DNA from: Pedobacter agri PB92
GTDB taxonomy: Bacteria; Bacteroidota; Bacteroidia; Sphingobacteriales; Sphingobacteriaceae
Direction of reading: 5' to 3'
NCBI RefSeq assembly: GCF_000258495.1
Contig: NZ_AJLG01000002.1
Span: 1-64,000, forward strand
DNA length: 64,000 nt
The notes under the pieces were generated by a model that ran no database searches, was not told where the DNA came from, and saw nothing but the letters and a program-made list of their open reading frames with translations. The position numbers were made by a program, and so were the translations under genes. This document shows, one piece after another, positions 28,091 to 35,972 of this stretch (within the stretch, counting starts at the first letter, position 1; the number at the start of each line of letters is the position of its first letter).

Positions 28091-28159
28091 AACTATAAAA
28101 ATAGTTTGTAAACTATAAATATAGTAGTAACTTCATATAACCAAACTATAAAAATAGTT
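28091..28159. promoter_or_regulatory. Three BlaI-type operator palindromes before the blaI-like gene
   Basis: Site 1 at 28091-28106 and site 3 at 28144-28159 are the identical perfect palindrome AACTATAAAAATAGTT. Site 2 at 28111-28126 (AACTATAAATATAGTA) differs at two bases. Start-to-start spacing is 20 and 33 bases, and site 3 ends 3 bases before the ATG at 28163. BlaI/MecI dimers bind such 5-6 bp inverted half-sites, so autorepression is the natural reading. Confidence 0.85.
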
Positions 28160-28162
28160 ACC

Positions 28163-28534
28163 ATGATAAAAGAGCTCACGAAAGCAGAAGAACAAATTAT
28201 GCTCATCCTTTGGGAAATGGGAGAAGCATTGGTAAAAGATGTAATTGAAAAGATGAATGAACCTAAACCTGCTTATAATACAGTATCGACAGTTATAAGG
28301 GTTTTAGAGGGAAAAGGTTTTTTAAACCATAAAGCTATTGGAAATACTTATATCTACTTCCCTATCATAAAGGAGGCTGATTATAAACACTTTGCCTTGG
28401 ATAAAGTTATGAATAATTACTTCGAAAATTCTTATGAGAGTTTGGTTTCTTTTTTAGTAAAAGAAAAAAGTATGAGTAACAAAGAACTAAACGAGCTTAT
28501 TCAATTGGCTGAAAAACTTAAAAAAGACAAATGA
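28163..28534 (+). CDS. BlaI/MecI/CopY family transcriptional repressor
   Basis: 123 residues. Winged-helix DNA-binding domain at residues 1-72 (LTKAEEQIMLILWEMGEALV, then PAYNTVSTVIRVLEGKGFLNHK, the recognition helix and wing), followed by a dimerisation region with the site where such repressors are cleaved. In the family the membrane M56 sensor inactivates the repressor. Three palindromic operators lie immediately upstream, and the next gene is the matching M56 sensor, overlapping by ATGA. This repressor-sensor pair is frequent in Bacteroidota without any beta-lactamase nearby, as here. Confidence 0.93.
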   Translation: MIKELTKAEEQIMLILWEMGEALVKDVIEKMNEPKPAYNTVSTVIRVLEGKGFLNHKAIGNTYIYFPIIKEADYKHFALDKVMNNYFENSYESLVSFLVKEKSMSNKELNELIQLAEKLKKDK

Positions 28535-30105
28535 TAAATTGGTTGTATTATTTACTCGAAGCAAACTTATACCTGATTTTATTTTATGGGTTTTATAGGC
28601 TGTTTTTGCAAAAAGAAACTTTTTATGCTTTGAACAGATATTTTTTGATCACAACTTCTGTCAGTGCCTTCATATTACCACTTTTTCAACTAGGTTTTTT
28701 AAAGCCTTCAGAAAATTTGGTGGCTGATCATATTCTCAATGATGAAATTCAACAAATTTATACTCCAGCTGAATCCTTTCGAACACCAATTAAAGCGTCT
28801 ATTTTTAATTTTGAAAATATTTTGATTGCGATATATTTAATTGTATCAATATTACTTCTGGCAAAATTTTTATATAGTTTGGGCAAAATAATGAAGATGA
28901 AAAAATCTTCTTTTAAAACCCTAGAAAATGGCGTTAGATTATTTGAATTGAATGATTCCAAAGTAGCATTTTCCTTCTTCAATCTCCTCTTTCTAGATCC
29001 TCTGCTTTCTGAAAAAAGCACAATACTAAAACATGAGCTCGTGCACATCAGGCAAAAGCATAGCATTGATGTAATGTTTTACGAAATTCTTCACATCATA
29101 AATTGGTTCAATCCCTTCTCTTATCTAATTAAAAGAGAAATAAAAGTAATACATGAATATTTAGCAGATGAGGAAACTACTAGTTACGAAGTTGAAAAAT
29201 ACGCTTATGCGCTATTTCTAATTAAAAACTCTTCAGATGCTCAAAATTTAACACTCACCAATCAAATATTTAGTTCATCCATTTTAAAAAGAAGAATTAG
29301 CATGTTAAATCAAAAAAAATCAGGAAGTTGGGCAAGGCTCAAACTGCTATTAGTAATTCCAATCATCGGCGGAGCAATTTCTGTTTCAACTATGGCTTTT
29401 AGTAAAGATTACGCAATTGTTGTGTTCTCGTCAACTGAGAAAGTGCAATCTAGAAACATACTTCAAGAAACGCCACCATTTAAAGAAAAACCCAAATTAC
29501 TTATAGCTGATACAAAGAAAAATAGCACTTCATTAAAGGCAAAAAAACTGTCTGCCATTAAAAAAAATGAACAAACGGAGAAACTTCCTCAAACATACTT
29601 TTACGCAAGAAACACCTATTACGAAGGGAAAGCCATCAAAACGGACCCACGTTTCATTGTTGTAAATGGAAAAGGAATTGAAGATAATAAACTGTTTGTA
29701 GGTGTGCAAAACACTGAATCTGTAAAAATAATAAATCAATCTGTTGCTATCAAAAAATATGGTAATAAAGGCAAAAACGGTGCTGTAGAAATTACAGGCG
29801 ATAATATTAAAACGATTGATAAGTTTCCAACCCCGCCACCTTTTCCAAAACTTAGCTTAGATAGATCCAAAAATGAACTACTAGTTATTCCCGATTCGGA
29901 TTATGAAATCAAAACTTTAACAATTTATAATAACAATGGTGAAGTAGTTTACAACACAACGGATTATAAAAATGACTGGAATGGAAAACAAGGCAATTAT
30001 GGTAATTTCGCTTCTCCTTTATCAAAAGGATCTTATCAATATTTCATGAAAATTGCCGGAGAACCACTAAAAAATAAAAGAGGTGCTATTGAAATAAAAG
30101 ATTAA
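28531..30105 (+). CDS. M56 (BlaR1-type) metallopeptidase sensor with periplasmic plug-like and T9SS-like C-terminal segments
   Basis: 524 residues, start codon overlapping the repressor stop. Transmembrane helices near 4-24, 38-58, 95-117 and 270-290. The zinc protease core is KHELVHIRQKHSIDV (HELVH 168-172) with HEYLADEE (Glu209) as third ligand, facing the cytoplasm as in BlaR1. After the last helix the periplasmic part holds a TonB-plug-like stretch (about 371-423: DPRFIVVNGKGI...IKKYGNKGKNGAVEITG). Then comes a segment resembling gliding-motility/T9SS type B tails (about 462-524: LTIYNNNGEVVY, DWNGK, GSYQYFMKI). It probably senses envelope stress, cleaves the repressor and derepresses its own operon. 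Confidence 0.9.
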   Translation: MINWLYYLLEANLYLILFYGFYRLFLQKETFYALNRYFLITTSVSAFILPLFQLGFLKPSENLVADHILNDEIQQIYTPAESFRTPIKASIFNFENILIAIYLIVSILLLAKFLYSLGKIMKMKKSSFKTLENGVRLFELNDSKVAFSFFNLLFLDPLLSEKSTILKHELVHIRQKHSIDVMFYEILHIINWFNPFSYLIKREIKVIHEYLADEETTSYEVEKYAYALFLIKNSSDAQNLTLTNQIFSSSILKRRISMLNQKKSGSWARLKLLLVIPIIGGAISVSTMAFSKDYAIVVFSSTEKVQSRNILQETPPFKEKPKLLIADTKKNSTSLKAKKLSAIKKNEQTEKLPQTYFYARNTYYEGKAIKTDPRFIVVNGKGIEDNKLFVGVQNTESVKIINQSVAIKKYGNKGKNGAVEITGDNIKTIDKFPTPPPFPKLSLDRSKNELLVIPDSDYEIKTLTIYNNNGEVVYNTTDYKNDWNGKQGNYGNFASPLSKGSYQYFMKIAGEPLKNKRGAIEIKD

Positions 30106-30106
30106 G

Positions 30107-30742
30107 CTATTGTGGCACATAAACCACATATTTCGTATCAAAAAAATCTTCTTCAAAAAATTCTGAAAGCGGATATAATTCTGCTTTCAGTTTTGATTCC
30201 TTAATCTCCTCAGTTAAATCACCACCTTTCAAGTATAGAATTCCATTCGGAATGGCATTTATTGATTCTTTTTTGAACTTGCCTTGTATCCAGGGATAAA
30301 ATTCCCCAAGACGGGTTACTGCCCTGGAAACTACAAAATTGAATTTTTCTTTGATTTGTTCAGCTCTCAGATGGTCAGCTTTTAAGTTTTCAAGTCCGAG
30401 CGCAGAAGCCACCTCTTTAACCACTTTGATTTTTTTGCCAATGGAATCAACTAAATAAAATTGTGTTTCAGGAAATAAAATGGCCAACGGAATGCCCGGA
30501 AAGCCACCACCAGTTCCTACATCTAAAACGGATTCTCCTGCTTTAAAGGTGCAAATTTTGGCTATACCTAAGGAGTGTAAAACATGACGTTCGTATAATT
30601 CTTCAATATCTTTTCTAGAAATTACATTGATTTGCGCATTCCAAAAAACATATAAATCAAATAGTTGCGAAAACTGATCGATTTGTTTTTCAGTTAAATC
30701 AGGAAAATATTTTAAAATGATATCTGGTTTTACGTCTGCCAT
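30107..30742 (-). CDS. rsmG: 16S rRNA (guanine(527)-N7)-methyltransferase RsmG
   Basis: 211 residues, cytoplasmic. It methylates G527 of 16S rRNA using SAM. Seen: the Rossmann motif VLDVGTGGGFPGIPLAI, then FYLVDSIGKKIKVV (Asp that binds the SAM ribose), and FNFVVSRAVTRL with LYLKGG near the C-terminus, all standard for RsmG/GidB. Length is normal. It is convergent with the M56 gene, with one base between stops. Confidence 0.95.
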   Translation of the reverse strand: MADVKPDIILKYFPDLTEKQIDQFSQLFDLYVFWNAQINVISRKDIEELYERHVLHSLGIAKICTFKAGESVLDVGTGGGFPGIPLAILFPETQFYLVDSIGKKIKVVKEVASALGLENLKADHLRAEQIKEKFNFVVSRAVTRLGEFYPWIQGKFKKESINAIPNGILYLKGGDLTEEIKESKLKAELYPLSEFFEEDFFDTKYVVYVPQ

Positions 30743-30852
30743 ATTTGTAAATTAAAAGTAGAAGGTTGAAAGTTTAAAGTGCAATCCTCCAAATTGCATC
30801 GTGTTACTATGATTCTAATTCTAGGTGGTCGTCAATTGTAAATCTTAATTCC

Positions 30853-31980
30853 TTATTTCCAGCTTACCTTTTTCTTGCCAAACATGGCCAGGAATCCGTT
30901 CAAGCTTAGAAATAAAAACAAAAGTATATCTAATATCGGGAACCACCAACGCAAATCGCTATAGTTTAACCGTTTCAGTAATTTCGGATATACAAAACAC
31001 CTGATCATGATGCTAAGTAAAAGGATTCCCCCTGCAGCATATTGCGCTTCTCTACTCAGAAACATGCATCCTACAAAAAATCCGTAAAATAAAAACTGAA
31101 ATATGATTTGAAGGCTTAGAATAAATTTATGTTTTGATTTATACAATTTTCCAGCTCCGAAATGACGCTTTTTCTGCTTTAAATAACCACCCCAGGTACG
31201 ATTGGGTTCGCTCCATACATGACTATCCTGATTTAACCTGATTTCGGTATTGTATCTATTTGCATGTGCATTGACGAATAAATCATCATCACCTGATGGA
31301 ATATGCATGTGCGCAGCAAAGCCTTTACTTTTAAAAAAAAGCGATTTTTTATAAGCCATGTTTCTACCCACACCCATATATGGCATGCCTTTCAGTGCAA
31401 AACCGAGATAGTTTACCGCCGTGAAAAAGGTTTCAAAACGGATCAAAGCATTCAATAAACCTCTACGCTTCAAATATGGAGAGTAGCCCAATACAATATC
31501 GGTATTTTCATCTTCTGGTTGCTGCATATCCATTAACCAGTTTGCTGAAGCAGGCATACAATCAGCATCTGTAAAAACTAACCAATCATGTTTAGCAGCT
31601 TTAATTCCCATGGTAACTGCAAATTTTTTACCTGCGATAAACTTCTCATTGTCTAAAATTTTAACAACTTTAAGGTTACTATGTTCCTTCTCCCAGGCTT
31701 CCAAAAACTCTTCCGTCCCATCCCAGGAACGATCGTTTACTACCACAACCTCAAATTCAGGATATTGCTGATCCAATACCAAAGATAAATATTGCTGTAA
31801 GTTTTTAATTTCGTTTCTGGCACAGATAATTATACTAATAGGCTTTCTGGCAGATAAGGGAACTTCTTCGATTGTAGCATTTGCTAATTTCAGGTGAACG
31901 AAAAGAACGAAGTATAACTGAATGATTAAGCAAAAAGCTAAAGCAGAAAGCAATATAATTTCAAGTAGGGTTAATATCAC
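30853..31980 (-). CDS. Glycosyltransferase family 2, membrane-associated
   Basis: 375 residues. One N-terminal transmembrane helix (residues 4-28) and three C-terminal ones (about 285-365) place the enzyme in the inner membrane with a cytoplasmic GT-A domain. Domain features: ISIIICARNEIKNLQQYL (nucleotide-sugar binding), VVVVNDRSWDGT, the DxD-like FTDADCMPASANWL, and GDDDLFVNA as the acceptor/ED motif, with QDSHVWSEPNRTWGGYLKQK near the (Q/R)xxRW-like region. This is like processive or lipid-linked GT2 enzymes. Product unknown; no polysaccharide cluster nearby. Confidence 0.88.
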   Translation of the reverse strand: MILTLLEIILLSALAFCLIIQLYFVLFVHLKLANATIEEVPLSARKPISIIICARNEIKNLQQYLSLVLDQQYPEFEVVVVNDRSWDGTEEFLEAWEKEHSNLKVVKILDNEKFIAGKKFAVTMGIKAAKHDWLVFTDADCMPASANWLMDMQQPEDENTDIVLGYSPYLKRRGLLNALIRFETFFTAVNYLGFALKGMPYMGVGRNMAYKKSLFFKSKGFAAHMHIPSGDDDLFVNAHANRYNTEIRLNQDSHVWSEPNRTWGGYLKQKKRHFGAGKLYKSKHKFILSLQIIFQFLFYGFFVGCMFLSREAQYAAGGILLLSIMIRCFVYPKLLKRLNYSDLRWWFPILDILLFLFLSLNGFLAMFGKKKVSWK

Positions 31981-32059
31981 GATGGTAAAATAAATAGGCG
32001 CAAATTTCTCATTTTAAATCTGCAATACACCCTATGTTGAAAAAAACATCCTAATATTA

Positions 32060-32743
32060 CTATAAAGAAACAGTTGCAATATCCGGCACACCAGCATTTT
32101 TCGCCATTTCTTCCAATTGCCGTTTATGCGTAGCGGAAAGTTTACCTGATTGTTTTATGGTTTGAGCCAACATGCTATGATTATACATAAAACTTAGTAT
32201 CCATTCACGTCGCTGATCTTCCGATAATTTAGCAATCTGACTTTTTACTGTACTTTTTGCCATGTTACTTTTTATGGTGTTACGAAGATTGACTACCTTT
32301 TTATTGTCAGCCTTGGTTTGATGATACATTTCCCAGTTCCATGCAATACCCGTAGCCAGCAGATCAGATAGGTAAGTGTCTTTTAACCCATAGGCTCTAC
32401 TTTTCGTATTGAAATGAAACATTGTTCTGGTGCTGGAAAGAAAACTTCTTATTTTATTTTTATCGTTTTTTGGATTATTTTCCATTAAACTTTTCGTAAT
32501 TTTCTCTTCGAACCTGCTGTAATTACTCGCACCTAAATAAATATAATCTGCATTATTTGATTTGCTAACCGCGTTATTACCATTATTTTTAAAAGCATTG
32601 CTCATTACACTCTGACTTAAAGCATTATAGCCATGCCCCATTCCTAAGCTTAAAGTTGCTCCGGCATCATATTGTGCAATCGCCGGTAAACCAATTATAA
32701 CTCCAGAAAATAAAAGCAACAAATGATGAAAAAATGATCTCAT
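32060..32743 (-). CDS. Hypothetical secreted protein
   Basis: 227 residues with a signal peptide (MRSFFHHLLLLFSGVIIGLPAIAQ). The mature part starts with a Gly/Ser/Asn-rich stretch (LSLGMGHGYNALSQSVMSN), then a helical domain (ENNPKNDKNKIRSFLSSTR; TYLSDLLATGIAWNWEMYHQ; QRREWILSFMYNHSML). No cysteines or metal motif. It may belong to a small domain-of-unknown-function family of Proteobacteria and Bacteroidota, but I cannot name it with confidence. It is divergent from tgt and shares a 112-base intergenic region with it. Confidence 0.75.
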   Translation of the reverse strand: MRSFFHHLLLLFSGVIIGLPAIAQYDAGATLSLGMGHGYNALSQSVMSNAFKNNGNNAVSKSNNADYIYLGASNYSRFEEKITKSLMENNPKNDKNKIRSFLSSTRTMFHFNTKSRAYGLKDTYLSDLLATGIAWNWEMYHQTKADNKKVVNLRNTIKSNMAKSTVKSQIAKLSEDQRREWILSFMYNHSMLAQTIKQSGKLSATHKRQLEEMAKNAGVPDIATVSL

Positions 32744-32839
32744 AATAAAGGGGTTTGTTAAATAAACGCCGGGTTTATTTTATTGTTTGCTTTGCGCCAT
32801 TAAACGAGTGAACAGTATATATAGGTGTTTTAAATTTGT

Positions 32840-32847
32840 TACTTTTG
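32840..32847 (+). promoter_or_regulatory. -7 promoter element (TAnnTTTG) before tgt
   Basis: TACTTTTG lies 8 bases before the ATG at 32856, so the transcript would have almost no leader. This argues against the longer frame beginning at 32787. Confidence 0.55.
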
Positions 32848-32855
32848 CATCCTAT

Positions 32856-33986
32856 ATGAAATTTACTTTACAGGCTAACGACCCTTTATCAAAAGCCAGG
32901 GCTGGAACAGTAACCACCGCTCACGGCGAAATACAAACACCTATTTTTATGCCTGTTGGCACCGCCGGAACGGTGAAAGCTGTTCATCAACGGGAGTTAA
33001 AAGAAGACATCGAAGCGCAAATTATTCTTGGAAATACCTATCATCTTTATTTGAGACCGGGTTTAGATATATTGGAATCAGCAGGCGGCTTACATAAATT
33101 TATTGGTTGGGATCGCCCGATTTTAACAGATAGCGGAGGTTACCAGGTTTATTCATTGAGTAAAGTTCGAAAAATTAAAGAAGAAGGCGTTACTTTTCAT
33201 TCTCATATCGATGGCTCGAAACACCTGTTTACGCCAGAATATGCCATGGATATTCAGCGAACAATTGGAGCCGATATCATCATGGCTTTTGATGAGTGTA
33301 CGCCTTACCCATGTGATTATACTTATGCGGCGGAATCGATCAAAATGACGCATCGCTGGTTAAAACGTTGCTGCACTCATTTTGATAATACGGAACCAAA
33401 ATATGGTTTTGATCAAACACTTTTCCCTATTGTTCAAGGCTCTGTATATAAAGATTTAAGGGTAAAATCTGCAGAATTTATTGCCAGTATGAATCGTGAG
33501 GGCAATGCCATTGGGGGTTTATCGGTTGGTGAACCTGCCGAAGAAATGTACGCCATGACTGAAATTGTTTGCGACATATTACCTTACGAAAAACCGCGTT
33601 ATTTAATGGGTGTTGGAACACCAATTAATATATTAGAAAATATTGCATTAGGCGTTGATATGTTTGACTGCGTAATGCCAACACGGAATGCCCGTAATGG
33701 AATGTTATTCACCCGAAACGGCATTATTAACATTAGAAATAAAAAATGGGAAAATGATTTCTCTCCATTAGATGCTGAAAGTGATTTACATGCAGATCAA
33801 GTGACTAGTAAAGCTTATTTAAGGCATCTGGTTCACAGTAAAGAAATGCTTGGCGCACAGATTGCTACATTACATAACCTGCACTTTTATTTGTGGCTGG
33901 TAAAACAAGCTCGTGAGAAAATCATCTCCGGAGAATTCTATGAATGGAAGAATAAAATGGTAAAAGTTTTAGGTCAAAAACTGTAA
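32856..33986 (+). CDS. tgt: tRNA-guanine transglycosylase (queuosine synthesis)
   Basis: 376 residues from ATG at 32856; the 23 codons upstream overlap the promoter and are not conserved. It exchanges G34 of GUN anticodon tRNAs for preQ1. Catalytic residues are visible: Asp92 in LTDSGGYQVYSL and nucleophile Asp271 in FDCVMPTRNARNG, plus SHIDGSKHLFTPE and GGLSVGEP. Odd: the C-terminal zinc site of most bacterial enzymes (CxCxxC) is missing; the equivalent stretch reads LDAESDLHADQVTSKAYLRHL, with no Cys. This seems usual for Bacteroidota. First gene of a tgt-lptF/G-eamA operon. Confidence 0.95.
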   Translation: MKFTLQANDPLSKARAGTVTTAHGEIQTPIFMPVGTAGTVKAVHQRELKEDIEAQIILGNTYHLYLRPGLDILESAGGLHKFIGWDRPILTDSGGYQVYSLSKVRKIKEEGVTFHSHIDGSKHLFTPEYAMDIQRTIGADIIMAFDECTPYPCDYTYAAESIKMTHRWLKRCCTHFDNTEPKYGFDQTLFPIVQGSVYKDLRVKSAEFIASMNREGNAIGGLSVGEPAEEMYAMTEIVCDILPYEKPRYLMGVGTPINILENIALGVDMFDCVMPTRNARNGMLFTRNGIINIRNKKWENDFSPLDAESDLHADQVTSKAYLRHLVHSKEMLGAQIATLHNLHFYLWLVKQAREKIISGEFYEWKNKMVKVLGQKL

Positions 33987-33987
33987 A

Positions 33988-35091
33988 ATGGGTTTCTTAA
34001 AGGGAAAAGTCAAAATCATCGATCAATATATTATTGGTAAATACCTGGGCACCTTTGTGTACACCCTGGCGATTTTCGTAATCATCATTGTGGTATTTGA
34101 TCTGTCAGAAAAGATGGATGATTTTATGAAAAGCGGACTTAGTTTCTGGGGCGTTTTAACCAAATATTACGCCGGCTCCATTCCCTTTTATGTGAATATG
34201 CTTTCGCCTTTAATCAACTTTATTGCGGTAATTTTCTTTACTGCAAAAATGGCCGATCAAACTGAAATCGTACCAATATTAAGTGGCGGCGTTAGTTTCA
34301 ACCGCTTTCTTTTCCCATATTTTGTTTCAGCAACGGTAATTTTTTCTGCCAATTTAGTTTCTAACCTCTATATCCTACCATATACCAATACGCTTAAAAA
34401 CAGCTTTGAAAACACATACGTGAAGCGTAATGACCCATCAACGAAGTCAAATATCCACATGAAACTGGATAACAAAACTTACATCTATATCGAAAGTTTT
34501 GATAACAAAACCAATTACGGTTACCGTTTCACACTGGATAATTTTAATGGCGATGTAATGGTAAAAAAGATTGTTGCAGACAACATTAAATGGGATTCGT
34601 TGAAGCGCAAATGGCAGCTAAGCAACTATTCCATCAGAAAAATTGACGGACTAAAAGAATCTATGATTTATGGAAGCGGTAAGGTTAAAGATACCATTTT
34701 AGACATGCGTCCGGATGATTTTTCAGCTTACGATAATGTGGTACAAAACCTTTCTACAAAAGAACTTTCAGAGAAAATTCAGAAAGAAAAGATACGTGGA
34801 ACTGGGATAATGAATGATCTGGAGTTTGAAAAATTTAAGCGTTATTTACATCCGCTTTCTGCGTACATCTTAACACTTATCGGTGTGGCATTATCATCTA
34901 GAAAGGTTCGTGGTGGTGTAGGCGTTTCATTAGGTATCGGAATCTTTATCAGCTTTGCTTATATCGTATTTAATCAGTTTACACAGATGTTCTCCACGAA
35001 AGGTGGATTCCCACCATTTATTGCAGTACTTCTACCAACAATTGTATTTGGTACTTTGGGCATTTACCTGTTGAGAAAAGCGCCAAAGTAA
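33988..35091 (+). CDS. LptF/LptG family permease (lipopolysaccharide export)
   Basis: 367 residues. Inner-membrane subunit of the LptB2FG transporter that extracts LPS. Layout: three N-terminal transmembrane helices (IIGKYLGTFVYTLAIFVIII; SPLINFIAVIFFTAK; VSATVIFSANLVSNLYIL), a periplasmic jellyroll (about 145-290), and three C-terminal helices (LHPLSAYILTLIGVALS; GVGVSLGIGIFISFAYI; AVLLPTIVFGTLGIYLL). Starts 2 bases after the tgt stop. Which of LptF or LptG it is cannot be told from sequence alone; the partner is elsewhere. Confidence 0.9.
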   Translation: MGFLKGKVKIIDQYIIGKYLGTFVYTLAIFVIIIVVFDLSEKMDDFMKSGLSFWGVLTKYYAGSIPFYVNMLSPLINFIAVIFFTAKMADQTEIVPILSGGVSFNRFLFPYFVSATVIFSANLVSNLYILPYTNTLKNSFENTYVKRNDPSTKSNIHMKLDNKTYIYIESFDNKTNYGYRFTLDNFNGDVMVKKIVADNIKWDSLKRKWQLSNYSIRKIDGLKESMIYGSGKVKDTILDMRPDDFSAYDNVVQNLSTKELSEKIQKEKIRGTGIMNDLEFEKFKRYLHPLSAYILTLIGVALSSRKVRGGVGVSLGIGIFISFAYIVFNQFTQMFSTKGGFPPFIAVLLPTIVFGTLGIYLLRKAPK

Positions 35092-35093
35092 TA

Positions 35094-35972
35094 ATGGATA
35101 TCAATAAAAAAAATCTCCTTATCCTTCATTTAACCGTGCTCATCTGGGGCTTTACAGGAGTACTTGGAAAGGTGATTACAATCGATGCTGTACCTTTAGT
35201 TTGGTATCGGGTTTTAATTGCCACATCAACACTTTTTCTTTGGTTTTTAGTTACAGAAAAGAATATTAAAATAACTAAAAAGCAGTTTTTTCAATTCTTT
35301 TTAACAGGTGGAATTGTAGCCATTCACTGGATATTTTTCTTCCATGCCATCAAAGTTTCTACCGTTTCGGTGACGCTGGTTTGCCTGTCTTCTTTCACAT
35401 TATTTACAGCAATTTTAGAACCGCTAATTAAAAAGCAGCCCATTCAAATGGGTGATATTTTAATAGGATTATTAATTATTTTGGGGATTTACATGATCTT
35501 CAAATTCGAAGGTCAGTATACATTGGGAATAATTTTCGGTCTCCTGGCCGCCGTAGCATCCAGTCTTTTTTCTACCATAAACTCAACACTGGTTCAAAAA
35601 AGCGAACCATCCATTATTGGATTTTACGAATTAATTGGCGGACTATTCTGGATCACATTGTATCGATTTTACGATGGGTCGCTAATCAATTTGCCGTTTA
35701 ATCTGGATCTGAAAAACTGGTTCTACATAGGTATTTTAGGAACGCTTTGCACTTCTGTAGCCTACGTTGCAGGGGTATCTGTAATGCGAACTTTATCAGC
35801 TTTTCGCGTTGCTTTAGTCACCAATCTGGAACCCGTTTACGGCATCATATTAGCCTTCTTTTTCTTTAAAGATAAAGAGCAAATGACAGGGGGATTTTAC
35901 ATTGGTGCGCTCATCATTTTAGGCTCTATTTTTCTGTATCCGATCTATAAAAAAAGAAAGAATAAGCAGTAA
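35094..35972 (+). CDS. EamA/DMT-superfamily transporter
   Basis: 292 residues with ten hydrophobic segments in two repeated EamA halves (WGFTGVLGKVITIDAVPLVW in the first; FGLLAAVASSLFSTINSTLV opening the second). Inner-membrane drug/metabolite transporter; substrate unknown. Third gene in the tgt operon, 2 bases after the permease, probably by co-transcription and not by related function. The basic C-terminus (KKRKNKQ) ends in the cytoplasm. Confidence 0.88.
   Translation: MDINKKNLLILHLTVLIWGFTGVLGKVITIDAVPLVWYRVLIATSTLFLWFLVTEKNIKITKKQFFQFFLTGGIVAIHWIFFFHAIKVSTVSVTLVCLSSFTLFTAILEPLIKKQPIQMGDILIGLLIILGIYMIFKFEGQYTLGIIFGLLAAVASSLFSTINSTLVQKSEPSIIGFYELIGGLFWITLYRFYDGSLINLPFNLDLKNWFYIGILGTLCTSVAYVAGVSVMRTLSAFRVALVTNLEPVYGIILAFFFFKDKEQMTGGFYIGALIILGSIFLYPIYKKRKNKQ

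Noticed and set aside
32787-32855. 23-codon N-terminal extension of Tgt
   Set aside because: The family starts at MKFTL and the promoter element lies inside the extension.
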